Assembly (NCBI GenBank): GCA_045647885.1
Contig: JAZRMX010000031.1
Location: 1 to 27,337, forward strand
Reading direction: 5' to 3'
Source: HGM04593 sp045647885
Lineage (GTDB): Bacteria; Bacteroidota; Bacteroidia; Bacteroidales; Bacteroidaceae
DNA length: 27,337 nt
Shown here: piece by piece, positions 1-6,203 of the stretch
Numbering within the stretch: the first letter of the stretch is position 1
Layout: each line of letters begins with the position of its first letter
The notes under the pieces: model-generated
Told to the model about the DNA's origin: nothing
The model's input: only the letters and a program-made list of their open reading frames with translations
Database searches by the model: none
Translations under genes and position numbers: made by a program

Positions 1-56
1 AGCGACTGATTTTACTCGCGTGCCGGGCGTTTGGTTCTTTGCGCGACAGAGAACGT

Positions 57-64
57 CAAAGATA
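57..64 (-). promoter_or_regulatory. Candidate -7 box of a promoter firing off the left edge
   Basis: Read on the minus strand the site is TATCTTTG, a perfect TAnnTTTG Bacteroidetes -7 element. The nearest upstream TTG (complement of 89-91) is 24 bases away, wider than the usual 19-21, so the -33 part is poor. If real, it would transcribe leftward and positions 1-50 would be the leader of a gene beyond the window. The call is motif-based only. Confidence 0.3.
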
Positions 65-366
65 TATTTTCAATGAGAGAATAACCGACAAATAACACCG
101 AGAAGTCAAAAGCAAGAATGTTTGGTATCGTATATGGTGAGCGCCCACACCTTTTTGCTACTGAGCCGGTTTGTGTGGTGGTATAGCGCTTCTCTGTGAT
201 GTTCTTTTTGTCTTGCGCTTTGTATTGTTGATGTTTTCTATACTAAAATACGGCGAATGTTATATGCTGTTAATGATATACATCATAATTCGCGTCTTTT
301 TATAAATGTTGCTATAATGTTGTATATTATAAGTTTATATAATGGTATTCTTTTGAATATGTTGCG

Positions 367-385
367 GGTGTTTCCGGGAAACGCC
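367..385. repeat. GC-rich hairpin in an AT-rich spacer
   Basis: GGTGTTTC (367-374) pairs with GAAACGCC (378-385) around the loop CGG, with one G-T wobble. It stands out because the surrounding several hundred bases are AT-rich. There is no T-tract next to it on either side, so it does not look like an intrinsic terminator. It could be part of a structured RNA or simply chance. Confidence 0.35.
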
Positions 386-594
386 GGTGTTGCCCTCTGT
401 TATGCTTTTAAAGGTTGGATAGCTCTCTTTCTCTTGGTTTTTTAACAGGGTGTAATGCTGTTTTATCTGTTGACTTTGCACTGTAGTGGTGCTTTTAGTA
501 GGTTGTGTCTGTATTGTGCGATAATGGATGTACTGCTGTTCTTCTTTGTGGGGCAATGGTGTGTTTAGTTATATGAGTTTCTTTTCTGAAACAA

Positions 595-701
595 TTTTTT
601 AAGTTTGTTTAATTGTTTGTACTACAGCTATATATGTGTGATTGGCTTAATTGTAACTTTAAACAAATGTCTAATTACTTTATGCTTGTTTTTTAAGTTT
701 G
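595..701 (+). repeat. Pair of 13-base direct repeats
   Basis: TTTTTTAAGTTTG occurs exactly at 595-607 and 689-701, with starts 94 bases apart. Each copy contains TAAGTTTG, a match to the TAnnTTTG -7 consensus, but neither has a TTG box at 19-21 bases; the first has only GTTT about 19 bases upstream. In T-rich DNA such a repeat can arise by chance. It could also mark two weak plus-strand start sites. Confidence 0.4.
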
Positions 702-781
702 CCTATATGTGGCAAATGTTACTTCTGTGCTTTATTAAGTGTTTGTGTTATTGTTGATTGTGTATTATTTGTTAATCTTTT

Positions 782-2053
782 TTATATGTATGTATGTCCG
801 TATTGTGCGCTGCTGCCCAGTTCTTCTTCTATGCGCAAAAGCCTGTTGTATTTTGCTGTGCGTTCTCCGCGGCTCAACGAACCGGTTTTTATCTGCCCGG
901 AATTGGTGGCGACAGCCAGGTCGGCAATAAAAGTGTCTTCGGTTTCTCCGGAACGGTGGCTTATTATGGTTTTGTACCCGTGTAACCTTGCAATCTCTAT
1001 GGTGTCGAAAGTTTCGCTCAGTGTTCCAATCTGGTTTGGTTTTATGAGTATGCTGTTGGCGCATATTTCCTTTATGCCGCGTGCCAGGAATTTGCTGTTG
1101 GTTACAAAAAGGTCGTCGCCGACGAGGTTGCATCGTTTGCCGAGGCCCTGAGTTAGCTTTTGCCATCCTTTCCAGTCGTTTTCAGACATTCCGTCTTCAA
1201 TACTGTCAATCGGGTATTTTTCGGTGAGTTGTGTAAGGAATTTTATTTGTTCCTCGACAGTGAGTTGTGCGCCGTTCTCTTCAAAGGTGCTGTAGTCATA
1301 GGTGCCATCGTGGAATATCTCGCTTGTGGCGCAGTCGAGTGCAATGGTTATATCTTTCCCGGGTGTGTAACTGCTGTTTTTAATGGCTGTTGTTATGCAG
1401 TCAAGTGCTTCCTCAATGCTTTGTACTTGCGGTGCAAAGCCTCCTTCGTCGCCCACAGCTGTGCTGTAGCCTTTTTTGTTGAGTAGCTTTTTCAGTGCCT
1501 GAAAGGTTTCGACTCCCATGCGCAGGGCTTCTTTGAAGGATGTAGCACCTATGGGGCGTATCATAAATTCCTGGAAAGAGATGGGCGCATCGGAGTGCTT
1601 TCCGCCGTTTATTATATTCATCATTGGAACGGGCAGGGTGTGCGCGTTGCAGCCTCCCAAATAACGGTAGAGTGGTTCTCCTGCAGCTTTTGCTGCTACA
1701 CGGGCTACAGCCAGGGATGTTGCGAGGGTTGCGTTTGCGCCTAATTTGTTTTTGTTGGGTGTGCCGTCAATTTCTATAATTATTCTGTCTATTTCGCGTT
1801 GTGAAAACGGGGATAACCCTTCAATGGCTGGTGCAATCTCTTTGTTTATGTTTCTTGCTGCCTTGAGTACTCCATTGCCGCAATATCTTTCCTCTTTGTC
1901 GCGTAATTCCATTGCTTCATTCTGGCCGGTGGATGCTCCTGAGGGTACTGAGGCGCGTGCGGTAATCCCGTTGCTGAGTGTTACTTCTGCTTCCACGGTT
2001 GGTGTTCCTCGTGAGTCGAGGATTTCGCGTCCTTTGATTCTTGTTATCTGCAT
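782..2053 (-). CDS. eno: Enolase (2-phosphoglycerate dehydratase)
   Basis: Enolase converts 2-phosphoglycerate to phosphoenolpyruvate in glycolysis and gluconeogenesis; it is a cytosolic Mg-dependent homomeric enzyme. The protein is 423 residues, normal for the family. The N-terminal ILDSRGTPTVEAEV block, catalytic Glu in GDEGGFAP (about 201-208), Mg ligands Asp240, Glu286 and Asp313/314, the catalytic Lys in ILIKPNQIG (about 336-343) and the SHRSGETEDTFIADLAVA signature (about 365-382) are all present, so it should be active. I start at the ATG at 2051-2053, giving MQITRIKGREILDSRG, the standard enolase N-terminus. An upstream in-frame start would add 13 unconserved residues. The bases before the start are A-rich with no Shine-Dalgarno, usual for Bacteroidetes. 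The gene stands alone, divergent from pepT. I see no clear promoter or intrinsic terminator for it. Confidence 0.97.
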   Translation of the reverse strand: MQITRIKGREILDSRGTPTVEAEVTLSNGITARASVPSGASTGQNEAMELRDKEERYCGNGVLKAARNINKEIAPAIEGLSPFSQREIDRIIIEIDGTPNKNKLGANATLATSLAVARVAAKAAGEPLYRYLGGCNAHTLPVPMMNIINGGKHSDAPISFQEFMIRPIGATSFKEALRMGVETFQALKKLLNKKGYSTAVGDEGGFAPQVQSIEEALDCITTAIKNSSYTPGKDITIALDCATSEIFHDGTYDYSTFEENGAQLTVEEQIKFLTQLTEKYPIDSIEDGMSENDWKGWQKLTQGLGKRCNLVGDDLFVTNSKFLARGIKEICANSILIKPNQIGTLSETFDTIEIARLHGYKTIISHRSGETEDTFIADLAVATNSGQIKTGSLSRGERTAKYNRLLRIEEELGSSAQYGHTYI

Positions 2054-2144
2054 ATTTTTCTTTTTTAAGGGGTTGTTATGAGATGAGAACAATTGGTGAT
2101 TCTTATGGTTTTGCCCGGTAGAGGTTAAATATTGTCTATAATAG

Positions 2145-2175
2145 TTGTGTTATTTTACTATAATGGTTATTTTTA
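2145..2175 (+). promoter_or_regulatory. Candidate promoter of pepT
   Basis: TTG at 2145-2147 and TATTTTTA at 2168-2175 are separated by 20 bases. The -7 box differs from TAnnTTTG only at the last base. Transcription would start near 2182, about 20 bases before the chosen pepT start at 2201. The spacing is canonical, but the region is AT-rich, so a chance match is possible. Confidence 0.4.
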
Positions 2176-2200
2176 CGTTGTAAAATATATTTTTTCAGAT

Positions 2201-3436
2201 ATGAGTGAAGTGAAAGATAAGATGCTGCAACGTTTTTTGAAGTATGTGGCTTTTGATACAGAGTCGAGCGACGATGCTGTAGTTGTGCCTACAACCCCTG
2301 GGCAGATGGTTTTTGCCCGTTTTCTTAAAGAGGAACTTGAGGGTATGGGGCTCGAGGATGTTGTGCTCGACGAGAAGGGTTATCTTTATGCAACTCTTCC
2401 GGCGAATACTGATAAAGAGTTGCCCGTAGTGGGCTTTATAGCCCATTTGGATACCAGCCCCGATATGAGTGGCAAGAATGTCTCTCCCCGTGTTGTGGAA
2501 TACGGCGGTGGTGATATAGTGCTCGACGAAAAAGAGAATATAGTGCTTACGGTGAAGGATTTTCCCGAGGTGGCAGAGTATGCTGGGCATTCGCTTGTTG
2601 TTACCGATGGGCACACTCTTCTTGGTGCCGATGATAAGGCCGGTGTGGCCGAAATTATATCGGCAGTGGAGTACTTGCAGGCGCATCCCGAGATTGAGCA
2701 CGGCAAGGTGCGTATTGCTTTTAACCCCGATGAGGAGATTGGTCGCGGTGCTCATAATTTTAATGTTCCTCTGTTTGGTTGCGATTGGGCTTATACTGTG
2801 GATGGTAGCGCAGAGGGTGAGATTGAGTTTGAGAACTTCAATGCCGGTTCGGCTACATTTGCAATACAGGGGCGTAATGTGCATCCCGGCTATGCGAAGG
2901 ATAAGATGCTTAACGCTTTGCGTGTTGCAACGGCTCTTGTGAGTGCTGTTCCTGCAGAGGAATCGCCCGAGTGTACCCAGGGTTATGAGGGCTTTTACCA
3001 CCTTATGAGTATAAATGGTGGGGTGGATTCGGCTGAAGTGTCATATATAATACGCGACCACGACCGTGCTATTTTTGAGCGTCGTATGGCGTTTATGTCG
3101 GCTGTAGCCGAGGAGATGAATGCGCGTTTTGGTGCAGGGGTGGTATCTGTGGAACTGAAAGAGCAATATCGTAATATGCGCGAGCAGGTTGAGCCCAAGA
3201 TGTATATAATTGAGCTTGCAAAGGCGGCGATGGAGAAGGCTGGGGTGAAACCTCTTGTGAAACCTATTCGTGGAGGTACCGATGGCGCGCAGCTCTCTTT
3301 TATGGGGTTGCCTTGTCCTAACCTGTTTGCCGGTGGTATAAATTTCCACAGCCGTTACGAGTTTGTTTCGCTCGAGGTTATGGAGAAAGCTGTTATGACT
3401 ATTGTAAATATTGTGGCGCTGTTGCCGAATAAATAA
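2201..3436 (+). CDS. pepT: Peptidase T (tripeptide aminopeptidase)
   Basis: PepT is a cytosolic dinuclear-zinc aminopeptidase of the M20 family that removes the N-terminal residue from tripeptides. The 411-residue length matches the family (about 408). Metal-site motifs are complete: HLDTSPD (His82, with catalytic-region Asp84), GADDKAG (bridging Asp144), NPDEEIG (catalytic Glu178 and metal ligand Glu179), VDGSAEGEIEFENF (Asp201) and the C-terminal FHSRYEF histidine. I choose ATG 2201 because it gives MSEVKDKMLQRFLKYVAFDTESS, which lines up with the family N-terminus. An in-frame TTG at 2132 would add 23 hydrophobic residues and lies upstream of the likely promoter. The thioesterase gene follows after 9 bases and is probably co-transcribed. 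Confidence 0.95.
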   Translation: MSEVKDKMLQRFLKYVAFDTESSDDAVVVPTTPGQMVFARFLKEELEGMGLEDVVLDEKGYLYATLPANTDKELPVVGFIAHLDTSPDMSGKNVSPRVVEYGGGDIVLDEKENIVLTVKDFPEVAEYAGHSLVVTDGHTLLGADDKAGVAEIISAVEYLQAHPEIEHGKVRIAFNPDEEIGRGAHNFNVPLFGCDWAYTVDGSAEGEIEFENFNAGSATFAIQGRNVHPGYAKDKMLNALRVATALVSAVPAEESPECTQGYEGFYHLMSINGGVDSAEVSYIIRDHDRAIFERRMAFMSAVAEEMNARFGAGVVSVELKEQYRNMREQVEPKMYIIELAKAAMEKAGVKPLVKPIRGGTDGAQLSFMGLPCPNLFAGGINFHSRYEFVSLEVMEKAVMTIVNIVALLPNK

Positions 3437-3445
3437 ATTTCTATT

Positions 3446-3826
3446 ATGCTTAAAGAAGGATTGAAATATACAAGCCGTGTTACGGTTGAGAAGGCTAATT
3501 GTGCCTCAATGGTGGGCTCTGGCGGTATGGATGTGTTTGCTACACCCTCTATGGTGGCTCTTATGGAGAATGCGGCGATGAATGCTGTGGCCGGCGTGTT
3601 GCCCGAGGGGTCAACCACTGTGGGAATTGAAATTTCTACAACCCACGTCAAGGCGTCGGGTATTGGTGCCGGGATTGAGGCGACCGCAGTGCTTGTGGCA
3701 ATTGATGGCCGTAAACTTGTCTTTGATATTGAGGCGTGCGATGGCGAGGGTGTTATTGGTAAAGCTACACATACACGTTTTATTGTGGATCGCGAGCGTT
3801 TCCTATCGAAAATTTATGGAAAGTGA
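3446..3826 (+). CDS. FlK-like hotdog-fold acyl-CoA thioesterase
   Basis: This 126-residue single-domain hotdog protein probably hydrolyses a small acyl-CoA. It resembles the fluoroacetyl-CoA thioesterase FlK family. Thr33 (in FATPSMV), Glu41 (in LMENAA) and His67 (in STTHVKA) reproduce the exact spacing of the FlK triad Thr42/Glu50/His76, with intervals of 8 and 26 residues. The hotdog core continues through GIEATAVLVAIDGRKLVFDIEA to a C-terminal FIVDRERF strand. It lies 9 bases after pepT and is followed by a strong terminator, so it is likely the second gene of a two-gene unit. Nothing in PepT explains the substrate. The family and fold are fairly sure; the substrate is unknown, and in gut anaerobes fluoroacetyl-CoA itself is unlikely. 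Confidence 0.85.
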   Translation: MLKEGLKYTSRVTVEKANCASMVGSGGMDVFATPSMVALMENAAMNAVAGVLPEGSTTVGIEISTTHVKASGIGAGIEATAVLVAIDGRKLVFDIEACDGEGVIGKATHTRFIVDRERFLSKIYGK

Positions 3827-3843
3827 TACTTTGTGATATGGAT

Positions 3844-3880
3844 AAAAAAACGAGCTACGCCGGCGTAGCTCGTTTTTTTT
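3844..3880. terminator. Bidirectional palindromic terminator
   Basis: Positions 3851-3872 are a perfect 22-base palindrome (half CGAGCTACGCC), preceded by seven A and followed by eight T. It forms a GC-rich stem with a T-tract on either strand. It therefore serves both the thioesterase gene ending at 3826 (plus) and the S4-domain gene ending at 3883 (minus), which converge here. Confidence 0.9.
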
Positions 3881-3882
3881 TA

Positions 3883-4302
3883 TTATAATTCGTCGAAGTC
3901 AAACTCCTCTATGTCTATGTCGAAAACCTCTTCGGAGAAACGGTCGATTTCGCGACGTTCTTTCTTTGTGGGGCGTCCTGTTCCGCGCATTCTGTCGGTG
4001 AAACCGCTTATCTTGCTCATTTCCAGTATTTCGTACTGTTCCTTTGGAGTGATGTTCTCCATAAGCTCGGGCACTAGCTTTGCTCCGACACGGTTTTCGG
4101 CTGCTTTAAGCACGCGGAATGAGTATGTTATGGGCGCTTTCTTTACTTTTACCACATCGCCCACGCGTACTGCGTGCGATGGTTTTACGCTGCGTTCGCC
4201 AATCATTATGTGGCCTTTCTTGCAGGCTTCAGCTGCAATGCTGCGCGTTTTGTATATGCGCACTGCCCATAACCACTTGTCTATGCGTGCTTGCTCGCTC
4301 AT
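3883..4302 (-). CDS. RNA-binding S4-domain protein, Hsp15-like
   Basis: The protein has 139 residues. An S4 RNA-binding domain occupies roughly 5-65 (RIDKWLWAVRIYKTRSIAAEACKKG, then VKPSHAVRVGDVVKV), the typical start of E. coli Hsp15 (HslR). A basic linker (about 95-120, RGTGRPTKKERRE) leads to a strongly acidic tail ending DIDIEEFDFDEL. Hsp15 binds free 50S subunits that still carry peptidyl-tRNA, and the related Bacillus RqcP acts in ribosome-associated quality control. The length favours Hsp15 over the shorter RqcP. Its start overlaps the pth stop by four bases (ATGA), so the two are translationally coupled. With rplY upstream this makes an rplY-pth-S4 operon, all acting on the large subunit. 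The exact role is inferred from family and context. Confidence 0.85.
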   Translation of the reverse strand: MSEQARIDKWLWAVRIYKTRSIAAEACKKGHIMIGERSVKPSHAVRVGDVVKVKKAPITYSFRVLKAAENRVGAKLVPELMENITPKEQYEILEMSKISGFTDRMRGTGRPTKKERREIDRFSEEVFDIDIEEFDFDEL

Positions 4303-4877
4303 TCTTTACCTGCTCCTTTTTTGTTGAACTGGTTCATTGTGCGTGCAAGGCCGGCAAAGCAGAAACTTTTTATTATTTCGGTGGTGGTGGCGAGTTGCTC
4401 GTCTACCTTTTTCTGCTCTTCGCTGTCGAAAGCGCCGAGTACAAAGTCTACCTGGTGTCCTTTGCCGAAGTCGCTGCCTATGCCGAATCGCAGGCGTGCG
4501 TAGGCTGTGGTGCCGAGTGTTGCAGCTATGTGCTTGAGCCCGTTGTGCCCGCCGTCGCTTCCTTGTCCTTTCAGGCGCAATGCTCCCACGGGCAAGGCAA
4601 GGTCATCGACGATGACGAGTACGTTCTCCAAGGGTATCTTTTCGGCCTGCATCCAATAACGTACGGCATTTCCACTGAGGTTCATATAGGTGGAGGGCTT
4701 TAGCAGTATGAGCTTGCGTCCACGACACGATGTCTCGGCGACAAAGCCGTATCGCTTGTCGGAAAAAATAGTATTGGATGCCTTTGCAAAGGCATCCAAT
4801 ACTGTAAATCCTATATTGTGGCGGGTTCCGTCGTACTCACTTCCGATGTTTCCCAATCCTACAATGAGATATTTCAT
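4299..4877 (-). CDS. pth: Peptidyl-tRNA hydrolase
   Basis: Pth hydrolyses the ester bond of peptidyl-tRNAs that drop off or are left on stalled ribosomes, recycling tRNA; it is cytosolic and usually essential. The 192-residue protein has every family hallmark: GLGNIGSEY (Asn10), TRHNIGF (catalytic His20), YMNLSG (Asn66), IVDDLALP (Asp92) and GGHNGL (His111, Asn112). The ATG start at 4877 gives the standard MKYLIVGLGNIG. It lies 16 bases downstream of rplY and overlaps the S4 gene by four bases. The odd point is that codons about 25-36 are written as a perfect 34-base palindrome (4770-4803), which would form a strong hairpin in the mRNA early in the gene without changing the expected LDAFAKASN peptide. 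Confidence 0.97.
   Translation of the reverse strand: MKYLIVGLGNIGSEYDGTRHNIGFTVLDAFAKASNTIFSDKRYGFVAETSCRGRKLILLKPSTYMNLSGNAVRYWMQAEKIPLENVLVIVDDLALPVGALRLKGQGSDGGHNGLKHIAATLGTTAYARLRFGIGSDFGKGHQVDFVLGAFDSEEQKKVDEQLATTTEIIKSFCFAGLARTMNQFNKKGAGKE
4770..4803. repeat. Perfect 34-bp palindrome inside pth
   Basis: Each half reads agtattggatgcctttg outward to centre, and the complement matches exactly across all 34 bases; the next flanking pair (4769/4804) does not match. It lies within codons about 25-36 of pth. Because the palindrome is in register with the frame, both strands would encode the same LDAFAKASNT peptide. In the transcript it can fold into a stem of about 15 bp with a tight loop. 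Confidence 0.95.
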
Positions 4878-4893
4878 CTTCTATAGGGTGAAA

Positions 4894-5490
4894 TTATTTC
4901 GCTGCGGCTGCTGCGGCTGCCTGTGATGCACGTGTTGTCTTAACTGCGCATACAAGTGCCTCTTTTGCAGTTACAAGCTCGAGGCCCTCGAATGAGAGAT
5001 CGCAAACTTTGATTGACTTACCAAGAGCAAGTGATGTAACGTCTACTGTCAAGAACTCGGGGATAGCTGTGTAGAGAGCTTTTACCTTGAGGTAACGCTG
5101 CAACTGAACGAGCTTACCGCCGGCGCGTACACCGTCGGCCAATCCCTGCAACTTAACGGGAACTGCCATTACGATGGGCTTCTCCTCTGTGATCTCGTAG
5201 AAGTCTACGTGGAGGATAGTGTCCTTAACGGGGTGGAACTGGATGTCTTTCAAGATAGCCTTTGTTGTTGTACCGTCGATTGTGAGGTCTACAACGTGGA
5301 TATCGGGTGTGTAAACGAGTTTACGAAGACCCTCTGTTGTTACGCTGAAAGTTTTTGTAACGGGTGTGCCGTTCTCGTCTTTCTGTACTCCGTAGATGCA
5401 GCAGGGTACTTTACCCTCGTTGCGCAACGCGTTGGTAGCTTTCTTGCCTACCTCGGTTCTAGCTGAACCGCTGATGCTGATTGATTTCAT
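4894..5490 (-). CDS. rplY: 50S ribosomal protein L25 / general stress protein Ctc
   Basis: This is the long, two-domain (Ctc/TL5) form of L25, which binds 5S rRNA in the large subunit; it is 198 residues. The N-terminal 5S-binding beta-barrel (SISGSARTEVGKKATNALRNEGKVPCCIYG, about 5-34) is followed by the Ctc C-terminal domain (about 95-185: EKPIVMAVPVKLQGLADGVRAGG, then FLTVDVTSLALGKSIKVCDL). It ends in an alanine run and a final lysine, a low-complexity tail common on L25. The ATG at 5488-5490 gives a normal start. It is the first gene of the rplY-pth-S4 unit and has a good promoter at 5567-5597, leaving a leader of about 70 bases. In Bacillus ctc also lies next to pth, so the pairing is conserved across phyla. 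Confidence 0.95.
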   Translation of the reverse strand: MKSISISGSARTEVGKKATNALRNEGKVPCCIYGVQKDENGTPVTKTFSVTTEGLRKLVYTPDIHVVDLTIDGTTTKAILKDIQFHPVKDTILHVDFYEITEEKPIVMAVPVKLQGLADGVRAGGKLVQLQRYLKVKALYTAIPEFLTVDVTSLALGKSIKVCDLSFEGLELVTAKEALVCAVKTTRASQAAAAAAAK

Positions 5491-5566
5491 GATTTTAAAT
5501 GTGTTACTCTAAATTAAGATTAATATTTTGCTTAATTCACCATCACACGATGTCTTAAAGCGGGCG

Positions 5567-5597
5567 CAAAGGTACGCTTTATTTTTTAAATAAACAA
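5567..5597 (-). promoter_or_regulatory. Promoter of the rplY-pth-S4 operon
   Basis: On the minus strand TTG (5597-5595) is followed after 20 bases by TACCTTTG (5574-5567), an exact match to the Bacteroidetes sigma-ABfr consensus TTG-N19-21-TAnnTTTG. Transcription should start near 5560, about 70 bases before the rplY ATG. Confidence 0.75.
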
Positions 5598-5605
5598 GAA
5601 ATGGG

Positions 5606-5633
5606 GTGAAAAACAACCGGTGTGGGCTTGTTT
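5606..5633 (-). terminator. Possible terminator of the DUF3276 gene
   Basis: On the minus strand AAACAA and TTGTTT flank a short CC/GG inner pairing and are followed by a T run (complement of 5608-5613). It begins 15 bases past the DUF3276 stop. The stem is AT-rich and imperfect, so the call is moderate at best. It ends just before the rplY promoter. Confidence 0.4.
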
Positions 5634-5647
5634 CTTGTCTTTGGCTG

Positions 5648-6004
5648 TTAGAAATCGATATCGATGTCGAGCTTTTCGGGGGTCTCTTCTTCGGGCTGGG
5701 CTGCAGGACGGGGGCGGTATTCGCCCTGCTCGGCAACAACAAAGTCTATAGCTTCTTTAAGGCTTGTTGAGAATTTTTCAAAATCTTCGCGATAGAGGAA
5801 AATCTTATGTTTCTCGAATGAAACGGAGGTGTTTTCGCCTTCGCCGGCTACTATTTTTTTACTTTCGGTGATTGAGAGGTACATCTCGTCCTTGCGGTTC
5901 TTTTTTACATCGATGTAGTATATTCTTTTTCCGGCTTTTATGGCCTGTGAATAAACTATTTCTTTTTCACTCTCGTTTGTTCCGTTTTTTTTGTAGTCTT
6001 CCAT
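5648..6004 (-). CDS. DUF3276 family PUR-domain protein
   Basis: This 118-residue protein belongs to the Bacteroidetes DUF3276 family, whose members adopt a PUR-alpha-like nucleic-acid-binding fold. Typical family blocks are visible: IYYIDVKKNRKDEMYLSITESKK (about 29-51) and HKIFLYREDFEKFSTSLKEAIDF (about 66-88), a beta-rich core followed by a helix. The C-terminal tail (about 96-118) is proline- and acid-rich, ending LDIDIDF. The protein is small, cytosolic and without signal peptide. Binding of single-stranded DNA or RNA is inferred from the fold; no specific role is known to me. It has its own promoter at 6040-6070 and is probably monocistronic. Confidence 0.85.
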   Translation of the reverse strand: MEDYKKNGTNESEKEIVYSQAIKAGKRIYYIDVKKNRKDEMYLSITESKKIVAGEGENTSVSFEKHKIFLYREDFEKFSTSLKEAIDFVVAEQGEYRPRPAAQPEEETPEKLDIDIDF

Positions 6005-6039
6005 CGTTATTTACCTGTGTTTTCTTTCGCGTTATAGGG

Positions 6040-6070
6040 CAAATGTGATTAAAATAATTTAAAAAAACAA
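6040..6070 (-). promoter_or_regulatory. Promoter of the DUF3276 gene
   Basis: On the minus strand TTG (6070-6068) is followed after exactly 20 bases by CACATTTG (6047-6040), one mismatch from TAnnTTTG. Predicted transcription start is near 6033, giving a leader of about 30 bases. Confidence 0.6.
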
Positions 6071-6153
6071 GTGATTTTTGTTATTTTTTTCTTTTCGCAG
6101 CCTTTTTCTATTCTCGTTATTGTGAATGTGGTGTATAATGCACTTGCTAATAG

Positions 6154-6185
6154 TTTTATTATGTCGGGCATTTTTTGTAATTTTG
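6154..6185 (+). promoter_or_regulatory. Promoter of the twin-ATPase ABC gene
   Basis: TAATTTTG at 6178-6185 is a perfect -7 element. The -33 position has only TTT (6154-6156, 21 bases upstream), so the upstream box is weak. A start near 6192 would place the leader just before the ATGs at 6204 and 6210. This argues against the in-frame ATG at 6126, which lies upstream of the promoter. Confidence 0.5.
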
Positions 6186-6203
6186 CAGCCGTTTTTCAAG
6201 CAG

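Larger units (their letters stand above)
1..780. other. Gene-free T-rich region downstream of eno
   Basis: I see no convincing gene in this stretch. Both strands have only short reading frames of T/A-rich composition that resemble no family. Visible items are a near-consensus minus-strand -7 box at 57-64; an interrupted hairpin at 140-190 (AGCGC pairs with GCGCT, CCACAC with GTGTGG); a GC-rich 8-bp hairpin at 367-385 (GGTGTTTC, loop CGG, GAAACGCC, one T-G wobble); and an exact 13-base direct repeat TTTTTTAAGTTTG at 595-607 and 689-701. At the extreme left, two plus-strand frames stay open from the edge to stops at 74-76 and 93-95 (24 and 30 codons). Either could be the tail of a gene, but neither peptide is recognisable. 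An unannotated small RNA is possible but unproven. Confidence 0.6.

Noticed and set aside
257..445. A 62-codon plus-strand hydrophobic ORF in the left spacer
   Set aside because: T-rich DNA gives hydrophobic codons by default; no promoter at proper distance, no recognisable family, and an overlapping minus-strand frame of similar quality.
2195..3001. A 268-codon minus-strand ORF inside pepT
   Set aside because: Pure antisense shadow of a well-supported peptidase gene; composition is odd (many His, Ile, Thr) and no motif is visible.
4770..4803. Palindrome as an inverted-duplication assembly artefact
   Set aside because: Symmetry stops abruptly at both ends, the pth frame is intact and the protein matches the family through and beyond the site.
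4690..4926. A plus-strand ORF through the pth palindrome that repeats the peptide LDAFAKASNT
   Set aside because: The shared peptide follows from the palindrome itself; the rest of the frame is antisense to pth and the pth-rplY gap.
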